Assembly: GCF_004322855.1 (NCBI RefSeq)
Contig: NZ_CP036402.1
Location: 3,844,001-3,908,000, forward strand
Direction of reading: 5' to 3'
DNA: 64,000 bases
DNA from: Egibacter rhizosphaerae
Lineage (GTDB): Bacteria; Actinomycetota; Nitriliruptoria; Euzebyales; Egibacteraceae
A program made the translations under genes and the position numbers. This document shows positions 42,644 through 51,442 of this stretch, one piece after another. Each line of letters begins with the position of its first letter. Positions within the stretch are counted from its first letter, which is position 1. The notes beneath the pieces were generated by a model that worked only from the letters and a program-made list of their open reading frames with translations, did not search any database and had not been told where the DNA came from.

Positions 42644-43488
42644 GCCTCGCACCGGCTGACTTCGACTACGTACGCACACTGGTCCGCGACGAGGCCGCCA
42701 TCGTCGTCGAACCCGGCAAGAGCTACCTCGTGGAGTCCCGCCTCGCCCCGGTGGCCCGTCGACACGGCCTGCAGACGATCGACCGCCTCGTCCAGCAGCT
42801 GCGCCGCGGCTCTCCGCGCCTGCGCGACGAGGTCGTCGAGGCGATGACCACCAACGAGACGTCGTTCTTCCGCGACGTGCATCCGTTCACGAGCCTCGAG
42901 GAGCGCGTCATCCCCGAGCTCATGCAGCGTCGCGCGGCGCGCCGGCAGCTCGTGTTCTGGTCCGCGGCGTGCTCCAGCGGCCAGGAGCCCTACAGCGTGG
43001 CGATGCTGCTGCGCGAGAAGTTCCCGCAGCTCGCCAGCTGGAACGTGCGGATCGTGGCGAGCGACATCAGCGCGGAGATGCTCGGCCGCGCTGCCGCCGG
43101 GCGGTTCTCGCAGCTCGAGGTGAACCGGGGCCTGCCGGCGCGCTACCTGGCGAAGTACTTCCAGCGCGAGGGCGCGGAATGGCAGATCTCCGACGAGATC
43201 CGTCGCATGGTGGAGTTCCGCGCCGTCAACCTCATCCAACCCTGGCCGAGGATGCCGCCGGTGGACGTGCTGCTCCTTCGCAACGTCCTCATCTACTTCG
43301 ACCACGGGACCAAGCGGGAGATCCTCGCGCGTTGCCGGCAGACCCTGCAGCCCGACGGGTTCCTGTTCCTGGGCGCGCCCGAGACGACCCTCAACGTCGA
43401 CCCCGCCTTCGACCGGGTCCAGCACGGCCAGACGATCTGCTACCAGCTGAAGAGCGCCACCGGAACCGGACAGGGGTGCACGAAGTGA
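42640..43488 (+). CDS. cheR: Chemotaxis receptor methyltransferase CheR
   Basis: 282 aa. N-terminal helical domain (MTTNETSFFRD) and SAM-binding domain with SAACSSGQEPYSVAM, ASDIS and LLRNVLIYFD. It methylates receptor glutamates, opposing CheB. ATGA overlap with cheB; the cheX start overlaps its stop. Confidence 0.95.
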   Translation: MSLAPADFDYVRTLVRDEAAIVVEPGKSYLVESRLAPVARRHGLQTIDRLVQQLRRGSPRLRDEVVEAMTTNETSFFRDVHPFTSLEERVIPELMQRRAARRQLVFWSAACSSGQEPYSVAMLLREKFPQLASWNVRIVASDISAEMLGRAAAGRFSQLEVNRGLPARYLAKYFQREGAEWQISDEIRRMVEFRAVNLIQPWPRMPPVDVLLLRNVLIYFDHGTKREILARCRQTLQPDGFLFLGAPETTLNVDPAFDRVQHGQTICYQLKSATGTGQGCTK

Positions 43489-43933
43489 CAGTGACGGTAC
43501 TCGATCTACGCGAGATCATGCACGAGGTGTTCCAAGGGTCGCTGGGCCTCGGTCTCGAGGTCGCCCCTGACGCGAGCGAGCACTCCGCCTCGGCCCCTGT
43601 CGTGGCCGGTGGTGTCCACATCACCGGGGCCTGGCAGGCCGCGGTCGTCATCACGCTCGACCGCGCTCTCGCGCTGCAGGCCACGGGCCTCATGCTGCAG
43701 GAGCTGCCCGAGGACGTCACCGATGAGGACCTGCACGACGGGATCGGCGAGCTCACGAACGTGGTGGGGGGAACGTGAAGAGCCTGCTCGGCCCGGGGTG
43801 CGACCTGTCGCTGCCCACGGTCACCGAGGGGATCGGCTACCGGGTCACGCAGCCGGGCACCCACGAGCTCGAGCGCGTGTGCCTGACGGGAAGCGCCGGG
43901 CTGTGCGTCGTGAACGTCGCCGTCGCGGACTAG
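43485..43933 (+). CDS. cheX: CheX-like CheY-P phosphatase, interrupted by an apparent -1 frameshift
   Basis: From GTG 43485 the first frame gives 97 codons with the CheC/CheX active-site pattern E-x-x-N (GELTNVVGG), then stops at 43776-43778. The -1 frame from AAC 43772 continues NVKSLLGPGCDLSLPTVTEG and ends normally at 43931-43933. Joined, the protein is 149 aa, the expected CheX length. The junction is a run of six G (43766-43771) read as G GGG GGA, a possible slippery heptamer. Either the ribosome slips back one base, or one G is missing through mutation or sequencing error. Confidence 0.72.
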
Positions 43934-44045
43934 CGGTGGACCGGGTCAGGGGTCATGCCCACGCAGCTTCAGCAGCGTGTCCGACGGTCGACTGGCGACG
44001 AAACGTCGTCAGGGCCACGTCGAAGAGTGCTCACGGAGGAACGCG

Positions 44046-44408
44046 ATGAAGATTCTGATCGTCGACGACAGCAAGGCGATGCGCAAGATCGTGCAGCGCG
44101 CGCTGCAGTCGACCCAGGCTTACGGGGGCGCGGCCCTCGTCGAGGCCACGAACGGCCGCGAGGCGCTCGACGTCGTGGAGTCCGAGCAGCCGGACATCGT
44201 GCTCTCGGACTGGAACATGCCGGAGATGACCGGGATCGAACTGCTCGAGGTCCTCAAGGAGCGGGGCGCCGCCCCCAAGACGTTCGGGTTCGTCACGAGC
44301 GAGTCGACGCCGGAGATGTACGACCGGGCGATCAGCGCGGGAGCCGGCTTCCTCGTGAGCAAGCCCTTCACCGCCGAGGCGCTCGAGAGCGCACTCGCCG
44401 CCGCGTAG
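44046..44408 (+). CDS. CheY-like response regulator (second copy)
   Basis: 120 aa, single receiver: IVDDSKAMRK, phospho-Asp in LSDWNMPEMTG, Thr in FVTSEST and Lys in VSKPFT. GGAGG lies before ATG 44046. It differs from the cheA-linked CheY and is followed by a second CheC/CheX-like protein; the pair may be a phosphate sink or a separate output branch. Confidence 0.88.
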   Translation: MKILIVDDSKAMRKIVQRALQSTQAYGGAALVEATNGREALDVVESEQPDIVLSDWNMPEMTGIELLEVLKERGAAPKTFGFVTSESTPEMYDRAISAGAGFLVSKPFTAEALESALAAA

Positions 44409-44437
44409 CGTCGGGGATCGGATCCCCGGTGTCGGCG

Positions 44438-44947
44438 ATGGCCATGCTCGCTCAGCGGGGCACCACGGTGCCCCTGCCACCGCGCGCCTCGGTGCGCGAT
44501 CTTCTAGGTGATCTGCTCGGCCAGCCCGTGCGGGTCGACGAGGGCGCGGCCTTCGAGCTGTCCGAGGTGCCGTCGTTGCTGGCGGCGTACCGGTTCGACC
44601 AGGGCGGGGCGGCGGCCGTCGCCGTGGCTTCGTTGCCCTTCGCGGCCGGCGCCGGCGCCGCGATCGGCATGGTGCCGGTCGCCGAGGCGCGTGAGGCCGC
44701 GCGGATCGCCTCCGCCGCCGAACTCGACGAGGAGTTGCACGAGTTCTTCCACGAGGTGGTCAACGTCCTCGCGAAGCTGCTCAACAGCCCCTCCACCCCG
44801 CACGTCGTGCTGCGCGAGCTGCTGCCCGTGCCCGGTGAGGTGCCCGGTGACATCGCTCAGGTCGTGCTGCACCCCGCCGGTCGGGTCGACTACCGCGTGA
44901 CCGTCGGCGACTACGGCACCGGGGCGTTGACCCTCGTCGCGCGCTGA
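44438..44947 (+). CDS. CheC/CheX-like protein (probable CheY-P phosphatase)
   Basis: About 169 aa from ATG 44438 (GTG 44429 and ATG 44444 are alternatives; none has a strong ribosome-binding site). The C-terminal half (ELHEFFHEVVNVLAKLLNSP) carries E-x-x-N followed by a Pro about 21 residues later, as in CheC/CheX active sites. The N-terminal half has no recognised domain. Coming after a second cheY, it probably dephosphorylates that regulator. This is pattern-based. Confidence 0.5.
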   Translation: MAMLAQRGTTVPLPPRASVRDLLGDLLGQPVRVDEGAAFELSEVPSLLAAYRFDQGGAAAVAVASLPFAAGAGAAIGMVPVAEAREAARIASAAELDEELHEFFHEVVNVLAKLLNSPSTPHVVLRELLPVPGEVPGDIAQVVLHPAGRVDYRVTVGDYGTGALTLVAR

Positions 44948-44998
44948 CGCGGGAGCGGACGGGCGCCAGCGCCAGGGCGACGTGAGCGCGATCGCGCG

Positions 44999-46566
44999 TC
45001 ACCTCGCGCGCGGCGACCCGGGGGGAGCAGCCGCGCCCCGCACGGGGCCGGCCGTCCGCACCGCCCGCGCGAGCAGCGCCAGGGAGACCGCGAGCCATCG
45101 GTTCGGTTCGTCGAGGCTGCCGCCGAGCAGTTGCTCGATGCGCTCGAGGCGCTGGTACACGGTCTGGCGTCGGACCCCCAGCCGCTGCGCGGTGGCCGTC
45201 TTGGAGCCGCGCGTCTCGACGTAGGCCTCCAGCGTCTCGAGGTCCCTCGAGCCACGCGCGGCGTCGTGGTCCAGCAGCGCGCCGATGCGCGCGTCGACGA
45301 AGTCCTCGAGGGCCGGGTCCTCGGCGAAGCGAACCAGCAACCGGACGAGCGCGGCGTCCTCGGCGAGCACGATCCGCTCGCCCAGCGACAGGTGGGCGGC
45401 CAAGCCGGCGATCTCCACGGCCTCGCCGAGGGTGGTGTCCGCGGCATCGAGATCACCCACGCCCGGGCCCACCGAGAGCGCGCGCATCAGGGGGTCCCCG
45501 TGCCGTCCCGTCGGGTCCGCACGCTCGGGCAACGCGGCGAGGAGGTCCTCGAGGCGTTTGCGCAATCGGTCCGGTGTCGGGTCGGTCACCCCGACGACTC
45601 CGCAGAGCAACTGGTCCACCGTGCCGGTCACGCTCCAGGGGAACGCCTCGCGAGCGAGGTCGCGGAGCGCTCGCTCGGCGGCCTCGGCGCGCTCGGGCGC
45701 GGTCACCACGAGCGCGATTCCAAAGTAGGCGCGCACCGGCCGGGTGGGTGCGCCGAGGAGCGAGAGCCGGGCGGCGGTCTCGCCCGCCCCACTCGCGAAG
45801 CCGCGGACGAGGTCGGCGAGTGCGGCGCGCGCCGCGTCGTTCCCGCCCATCGGTGCCTCGCCCGTGCGGGTCAGCGCGATGCCGAGCGCTGTCGCGCCAC
45901 GCTCCAGCAGGTCGGTCACCTCCGGAGTCGGCGGGCTGGCCACGGTCAGGCTGCCGACCGGTGTGCCCTGTACGAGCACCGCGCGCTCCGCACGGCCTCC
46001 CTGTGGTGCGTCGCTCGTGCCGGTCACGACGCGCCCGTCGACGCCGATGAACCACGCGTTCGTCTCCGCGAGGGCGGCCACTTCGCGCACGACCGCCGCG
46101 GGCCCCCGTCCGTTGAGGAGGACGTCGTCGAGTCGGGCCGCGTAGTGCTCGCGGCGGTGCAGCGAGGCGACGCGCCGGTCCACGATCCGCGCGTGCACGT
46201 CGCGGGTCACGTCGACGAACGGCACGACCCGGTGCAGCGCGACGACCACGAGCCCCCGGGCGTCGGCGACCTCGATCAGCTCGTCGGGGATGCGACGGAA
46301 CGTGCGTCCGAGCTCGATGCACAGCGCCACCCCGCCGTGGTCGACGATCTCGTGCGCGTAGCGGCGTAGGCCGGCCGCGTCCGACCCGCGCAGGCCGAGA
46401 CCCGTGGTGAGCAGGACCTCGCCCCCTGCAGCAGCGGACCGATGTCGGCGATCTCCGAGGTGTGGATCCATTCGACCGGCCCGGCGTCGGCCACGCGGCC
46501 CGCGACGACCTCGGGGGCGGAGCGGCGGATCGGGGGGCGAGCGAGGAACTCCTCGAGCGTGAGCAC
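44999..46566 (-). CDS. PucR-family transcriptional regulator, interrupted by an apparent -1 frameshift
   Basis: GTG 46566 starts a PucR N-terminal domain (MLTLEEFLARPPIRRSAPEV, then WIHTSEIADIGPLLQG). The -1 frame from 46423 carries the rest (GEVLLTTGLGLRG through a CdaR-type region to the C-terminal helix-turn-helix TATAQRLGVRRQTVYQRLERIEQLLG). The join restores 522 aa, normal for PucR. The shift falls in a run of five G on the minus strand (46422-46426). PucR proteins regulate purine, pyrimidine or nitrogen catabolism; here the divergent cytosine genes are the likely target. Confidence 0.75.
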
Positions 46567-46572
46567 GCGCCG

Positions 46573-46601
46573 AGCACACCCGAGACCGTTCGAACTGTCA
46601 A
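46573..46601 (-). promoter_or_regulatory. Promoter of the PucR-family gene (TTGACA-17-TGTGCT)
   Basis: On the minus strand TTGACA (46596-46601) and TGTGCT (46573-46578) are 17 nt apart. The GTG start follows 6 nt later, implying a leaderless mRNA. ACCGTT and AACGGT flank a GTTCGAAC palindrome over the spacer, a possible operator. Confidence 0.55.
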
Positions 46602-46684
46602 CGGTTAACGCCTATGAAACGACGATTTGCCCCTTTCCTCGAGGGGTCGCGACATTGACGCTGACGGGGCACTGCGACGACGGT

Positions 46685-46731
46685 CCCCACGGCCGATCGC
46701 GGTCGGGACCCCCACGGCCGATCGCGATCGG
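46685..46731 (+). repeat. 22-nt direct repeats with palindromes upstream of codB
   Basis: 46685-46706 and 46710-46731 match at 21 of 22 positions. The second contains the perfect palindrome CCGATCGCGATCGG. They lie between PucR and the CodB-like gene, 43 nt before its ATG, and are good operator candidates. Confidence 0.55.
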
Positions 46732-46773
46732 TGCCGTCGTCGTGGTCCACGACACTCGACGGGAGGATGGGGG

Positions 46774-48105
46774 ATGGCGGACGAAGCCCACCAGGACATC
46801 CGAAGCAAAGGGGTCGTCGACCCCGACTATCCGTTGACCGAGGTGCCCGGTAGCGCCCGCCGGGGTTTCCTGTCGCTGCTCGTCGTGCTGCTCGGGTTCA
46901 CGTTCTTCACCCCGACCATGCTGGCCGGGGCGCAGGTCGGGGCCGCGTTCACGCTGGGCGATTTCCTCGGCGTCGTGTTGCTCGGGAGCGTCATCCTCGG
47001 CGGCTACGTCGCGGTGCTGGCCTGGATCGGCGCGAAGTCCGGTCTGACTGCCGTGCTGCTGTGTCGTCATGCCCTCGGAAGGGTCGGAGCCAAGTGGGGC
47101 GACCTAATGCTCGGCGGCACGCAGGTCGGATGGTTCGCCATCACGGTCGCCTTCTTCGGCCTGATCACCGCCGAGGCGTTCGGGATCCCCGAGCTCGACT
47201 GGCTGATGATGATCATCGGTGCGGCGTTGATGGGGCTCTCCGCTTACTTCGGCTACAAGGGCATCCAGCTCATCTCGGCGATCAGCGTGCCGTTGATGTT
47301 CATCCTCGCGTTCTGGGTGCTCGCCGAGGCCCTCGGCGAGGCCGGTGGCTGGGAGGGGCTCGCCGCCGTCGAACCCGTCGAGACCATGACGCTCGGCACC
47401 GCGCTGACGATCGTCGTGGGCACGTTCGCTTCGGGGGGCACGAACACGCCGAACTGGAGCCGCTTCGCGCGGGCGCCGTGGCACGGCTTCACCGCCGCGG
47501 TGGCCGCGTTCTTCGCGGCGAACCTGCTCATGCTGTTCTTCGGGGCGGTCGGGGCGATCGCGTTCGGGGAGCCCGACTTCGTCGACGTCCTGCTGCAACT
47601 CGGCCTCGTCGGGGCCGCGGTGGCCCTGCTCGCGATGAATCTGTGGACCACGAACGACAACGCGGCGTACGCGTTCGGGGTGGCCGGTGCGGAAGCGTTC
47701 GGGGTGCGCTCGAAACGGCCCTTCGTGATCATCGGGGTCGCGATCGCGCTCGTTCTCGCGCTCACCGGTATCTGGGACCGCCTCGAGGACTTCCTCATCC
47801 TGCTCGGGGTGTTCATCCCTCCGCTGGGTGGCGTCATCATCGGCGACTTCCTGTTCAACGCGCGGGGCAGGCTGCCCGACATCGCCGACACGGCCTTCCG
47901 CATGATCCGGTGGGACGGCCTGATCGCCTATCTCGCGGGCACCGGCGCGGCGTGGCTCGGCAACACGCTCGATGTCGGCATTCCGCCGCTGTTCGGCATC
48001 GTCGTCGCCGCGGTCGGTGTACCGGTCGCGTCCGCGGCGTTCCGGGCACTTGGGGCACCGCAGACCCATCAGGTGACGGGCTCGTCGGAGGAGGGTGAGT
48101 CGTGA
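46774..48105 (+). CDS. codB: NCS1-family cytosine permease
   Basis: 443 aa with about twelve membrane helices and the CodB/NCS1 pattern (GFTFFTPTMLAGAQVG; WNLWTTNDNAAYAFG-like LWTTNDNAAYAFGVAG; FLILLGVFIPPLGGVI). It probably imports cytosine, and the adjacent deaminase supports this. GGGAGG is upstream of ATG 46774; the longer open frame is in the regulatory region. Confidence 0.88.
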   Translation: MADEAHQDIRSKGVVDPDYPLTEVPGSARRGFLSLLVVLLGFTFFTPTMLAGAQVGAAFTLGDFLGVVLLGSVILGGYVAVLAWIGAKSGLTAVLLCRHALGRVGAKWGDLMLGGTQVGWFAITVAFFGLITAEAFGIPELDWLMMIIGAALMGLSAYFGYKGIQLISAISVPLMFILAFWVLAEALGEAGGWEGLAAVEPVETMTLGTALTIVVGTFASGGTNTPNWSRFARAPWHGFTAAVAAFFAANLLMLFFGAVGAIAFGEPDFVDVLLQLGLVGAAVALLAMNLWTTNDNAAYAFGVAGAEAFGVRSKRPFVIIGVAIALVLALTGIWDRLEDFLILLGVFIPPLGGVIIGDFLFNARGRLPDIADTAFRMIRWDGLIAYLAGTGAAWLGNTLDVGIPPLFGIVVAAVGVPVASAAFRALGAPQTHQVTGSSEEGES

Positions 48106-48581
48106 CGGGGACGCACGACCGGGGCGAGGCCACCGAAGCCGACCACTCGCTGCTCGCCGTCGCACTCGCCGAGGCGCGCAAGGGCCACGACGAGGGTGGC
48201 GTGCCGATCGGGGCGGTGCTCGCCGTCGACGGGCGAGTCGCCGGCTCCGGCCGGAACCGGCGGGTGCAGGAGGGCAGCGTGATCCGCCACGGCGAGACCG
48301 ATGCGCTCGAGCGAGCCGGGCGGCTGCGCGCGGACGCGTATCGTCGGGCGACGATGTACACGACCCTCTCGCCGTGTGATATGTGCGCGGGCGCGATGTT
48401 GTTGTACGGCATCCCGCGGGTCGTGGTGGGCGAGCACCGCACGTTCCTCGGCGCCGAGGACCTGCTGCGCGCACGGGGGGTCGAGGTCGTCGTCGTCGAT
48501 GACGAGGAGTGCCGGGCGTTGATGGCTCGGTTCATCGACGAACGGCCCGACGTCTGGCACGAGGACATCGGCGAGCCCTGA
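48102..48581 (+). CDS. Fungal-type cytosine deaminase
   Basis: 159 aa of the CMP/dCMP deaminase fold. Zinc site HGETDAL and PCDMCAGAMLLYGI are intact. The C-terminal segments VVVVDDEECRALMARFIDERPDVW and EDIGE closely resemble yeast cytosine deaminase (Fcy1), not the larger E. coli CodA. It converts cytosine to uracil and ammonia. GTG overlaps codB by 4 nt. Confidence 0.88.
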   Translation: MTGTHDRGEATEADHSLLAVALAEARKGHDEGGVPIGAVLAVDGRVAGSGRNRRVQEGSVIRHGETDALERAGRLRADAYRRATMYTTLSPCDMCAGAMLLYGIPRVVVGEHRTFLGAEDLLRARGVEVVVVDDEECRALMARFIDERPDVWHEDIGEP

Positions 48582-48595
48582 CGTCCCCGTGGGGG

Positions 48596-49477
48596 TCAGC
48601 GCGGGTTCGTGGCGGCGATCCAGAGCGCCTCGTTGGGCAGGTGGATGCGGCCGTCGGCGGCGACGAACGGCTCCCAGGCCTCCTCGGTCACCCGCCGCCA
48701 CACCTGCTCCTGCACGTCGGACGGCTGATCGTCGACGAGCGCGGTGACCGGTGGTGCCACGTCGCGGATGAACCGCGTGCACGCCTCCCGGGTGGCGAAC
48801 TCCCACACGGCGACGACGGTCCCGGTCTCGATCTCGGCGAAGCCGGCGTCGGCGGCCACTGACGCCAGTCGCTGCGGGTCGCCGAGCGCGAAGGGCCCGG
48901 GGCGGCCCCGTGGCGGCGGCTCGAGGTCGAGCACGTCGAGGATCACCGGCAGGCAGGCGGCAAAGCCGACGCGATCCGGCGGCCCCCACACACTGGCCGA
49001 CAGCCGCGCTCCCGGCGTGCAGTAGCGACGCAGCCTTGCCAGCGTCCCGGCCGGCTCGACGAGGTATTGGATCGCCGAGCGGCTGAGGATCGCGTCGACG
49101 CTGGCGGCGCCGAGCTCGAGCTCCTCGGCGTCACCCTGGAAGAACTGGACGGCGACGTCGCCGAGGTCGGCCTGCGCGGCCCGCTCCCGCGCGGTGGCCA
49201 GCATGTCGCCGGCGATGTCCTGCAGCAGGATCCGGCCACCGGGGGCCACCGCAGGTGCCGCGGTCAGTCCGGGCTCGCCGTAGCCCGCGCCGAGGTCGAG
49301 CACCGTCGCGCCGGGCTCGAGGCGGGCGTGGTCCACGAGCAGGCGGCTGAGCGCGCCGCTGCCGTCGTCGGTCTCCATCGTCCCGAGCCAGTCGCGCCAG
49401 CCGGGTGCCGCGTCGCGCCACTCCTGTCGGATGCCGTCCTTGAAGCTCACTGGATCGAACGTCGGTGCCTCGCCCAT
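48596..49477 (-). CDS. SAM-dependent methyltransferase (class I)
   Basis: 293 aa. SAM-binding motif I VLDLGAGYGEPG, acidic loop LQDIAGDM, FFQGDAEELEL and post-motif IL SRSAIQYLVEP. It resembles UbiE/class I small-molecule methyltransferases; substrate unknown. GAGGAG is upstream of ATG 49477. It converges on the cytosine deaminase gene with a 14-nt gap and is divergent from the TPR-LuxR gene. Confidence 0.82.
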   Translation of the reverse strand: MGEAPTFDPVSFKDGIRQEWRDAAPGWRDWLGTMETDDGSGALSRLLVDHARLEPGATVLDLGAGYGEPGLTAAPAVAPGGRILLQDIAGDMLATARERAAQADLGDVAVQFFQGDAEELELGAASVDAILSRSAIQYLVEPAGTLARLRRYCTPGARLSASVWGPPDRVGFAACLPVILDVLDLEPPPRGRPGPFALGDPQRLASVAADAGFAEIETGTVVAVWEFATREACTRFIRDVAPPVTALVDDQPSDVQEQVWRRVTEEAWEPFVAADGRIHLPNEALWIAATNPR

Positions 49478-49607
49478 GGCGGATCGCTCCTCTCCGGGTC
49501 GGTCCGTCGCGGTCAGCGACCGAACGCATGGTGCGCGAGGTCCGCGCTCGGAGACGTCCGTGAGGTCACGGATCCCGGTACGCAATCTCCATGCCGGCGG
49601 TTCCTCG

Positions 49608-49613
49608 TAGAAT
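49608..49613 (+). promoter_or_regulatory. -10 box TAGAAT of the TPR-LuxR gene
   Basis: TAGAAT is 6 nt upstream of the ATG without a Shine-Dalgarno sequence, consistent with a leaderless mRNA. A good -35 is not seen. Confidence 0.5.
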
Positions 49614-49619
49614 CAAGCC

Positions 49620-51281
49620 ATGTCGGGGGAGGCGGACACCGCGGTCGCCCGGGGCGAGCGTGCGCTCGCGGCGGGGGACTGGACTGCGGCCGTTGACGCG
49701 TTCGGGGCTGCGCTGGAGCGGGCCGAGACCCCGGAGGCGCTGGCGGGCTACGGCGAGGCGCTGTGGTGGTTGGGCGAGAACCACGAGGGGATGGCCTATC
49801 GAGAGCGAGGCTACGTGGCCTTCCGCCACGAGGGGAACCCGGAGCGGGCGGTGGACGTCGCGCTGTGGCTGTGCAAGAACCACCTCGCCACCCTCGGCAA
49901 CCCCGCGGCGGCTCGGGGCTGGCTGGCGCGGGCGCGCCGCTTGGTCGACGAGCACGGCCTCGAGGAGTGGCACGGCTGGGTGCGGCTGATGGAGGCCTAC
50001 GACGCCGACGCGGCCGAGGGCGAGGCGCTCGCTCGCGAGGCCCACGAGCTCGCACGGGCACGGGCCGACGCCGACATGGAGCTGTGCGCGCTGGCGGGGG
50101 TCGGCGGAGCCCTCGTCGGCCAGGGGCGCGTGACCGAGGGGGTGGGCTACCTCGACGAGGCCATGGCCGGGGCGCTCGCCGGCGAGGGCCGTCACCGCGA
50201 CACGGTCGTGTTCACCAGTTGCACGACGATCATCGCGTGCACGACCTGCGCCGAGTTCGAACGCGCGGTGCAGTGGGTCCGGGCCACCGACCGTTTCACT
50301 CGCCGGTACGGGTGCCCGTTCCTCTACGTCCAGTGCCGTGTCCTCTACGCGGCGGTGCTCTTCGCCACCGGCGACTGGGATCGGGCCGAGGAGGAGTTGC
50401 ACACTGTCCTGCGCGCGTCCGAGGGCGCCCTGCCGGCGCTGCGGGCGGAGGGGCTCGCGACCCTCGCCGAGCTGCGGCTGGCGCAGGGCCGTCTCGAGGA
50501 GGCCGGGCGGCTCGTCGAGGGCCTCGAGGACCAGTCCGCCGCCGTCCCGGTGCTCGCCGGCCTTCACCTCGCCCACGGGCGGGCCAGCACCGCCGAGGCG
50601 CTCCTGCGCCGCTGCGTGGGCGAGGTCGGCGACTCCCTCGAGGCGCTGGGGTTCCTCGAGTTGTTGGGCGAGGCCGCCCGGGTCGGGGGGAGGGTCGACG
50701 AGGCGCAGGACCGTGGCCGCGCCCTCGCCGAGCGCGGTGCCTCCCTCGGCTGCGATCTCGCCGTCGCCCGCGGCGCGAGGCTGCAAGGGCAGGCGCTCGC
50801 GGAGGTCTCGCCGGAAGAGGCCCGTCGCCACCTCGAGGAGGCGCTCGCGACCTTCGGCCGGCTCGGCATGCCCGTGGAGGCTGCCCGTACCCGTCTGCGG
50901 TTGGCCTCACTGCTGCGCTCGCACTTGCCCGAGTTGGCCGCCGACGAGGCCCGCACCGCGCTCGATGTCCTCGAGGGCGTCGGCGCAAGCCGCGACGCCG
51001 CCGCCGCTTCCGACCTGCTGCGGGAGCTGGGCGTCGCGGTCGCGCGCCGCGGGCCGCGGAGCCTCGAGATCCTCACCCACCGCGAGCAGGAGGTGTTCAC
51101 GCTGCTCGGCGAGGGGCTGTCCAACCCTGACATTGCTGAACGGCTCTACATCAGCCGGCGGACCGCTGAACAGCACGTTGCCCGCGTCCTGCGGAAGCTC
51201 GGGTTGCGCAGCCGCGCCGAGGCCGCCGCCGAAGCGACGCGCCAAAGCCACCGAGCCCCGCCTCGGTTCGGCGCCCGTTAG
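49620..51281 (+). CDS. TPR-repeat LuxR-family regulator
   Basis: 553 aa. Helical TPR-like repeats occupy about 1-465 (AARGWLARARRLVDEHG; WDRAEEELHTVLRASEGALP). The C-terminus (about 480-545) is a LuxR/GerE helix-turn-helix: LTHREQEVFTLLGEGLSN, DIAERLYISRRTAEQHVARVL. It lacks the AAA domain of MalT-type proteins. Target genes are unknown. An atypical kinase follows after about 160 nt. Confidence 0.85.
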   Translation: MSGEADTAVARGERALAAGDWTAAVDAFGAALERAETPEALAGYGEALWWLGENHEGMAYRERGYVAFRHEGNPERAVDVALWLCKNHLATLGNPAAARGWLARARRLVDEHGLEEWHGWVRLMEAYDADAAEGEALAREAHELARARADADMELCALAGVGGALVGQGRVTEGVGYLDEAMAGALAGEGRHRDTVVFTSCTTIIACTTCAEFERAVQWVRATDRFTRRYGCPFLYVQCRVLYAAVLFATGDWDRAEEELHTVLRASEGALPALRAEGLATLAELRLAQGRLEEAGRLVEGLEDQSAAVPVLAGLHLAHGRASTAEALLRRCVGEVGDSLEALGFLELLGEAARVGGRVDEAQDRGRALAERGASLGCDLAVARGARLQGQALAEVSPEEARRHLEEALATFGRLGMPVEAARTRLRLASLLRSHLPELAADEARTALDVLEGVGASRDAAAASDLLRELGVAVARRGPRSLEILTHREQEVFTLLGEGLSNPDIAERLYISRRTAEQHVARVLRKLGLRSRAEAAAEATRQSHRAPPRFGAR

Positions 51282-51442
51282 CCCGCCGGGTGGGCCGGAC
51301 CCGGCGTCTTCTCCCCGTGGCTCGGCGGATCGGTCGCCACAGGGCCGGGCGGGGGTCATCGCGTGGTCCCGCCGGCGCACGGTTACCATCACCACAGCGG
51401 CTCACGGACGGGCCGCGGCCGTGCGAGCGAGCGAGGATGCGA

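Noticed and set aside
43934-44045. Another sigma-28-like box before the second cheY (TCCGACGG near 43979)
   Set aside because: First base differs from GCCGAC and no T-starting tetramer lies 15 nt upstream.
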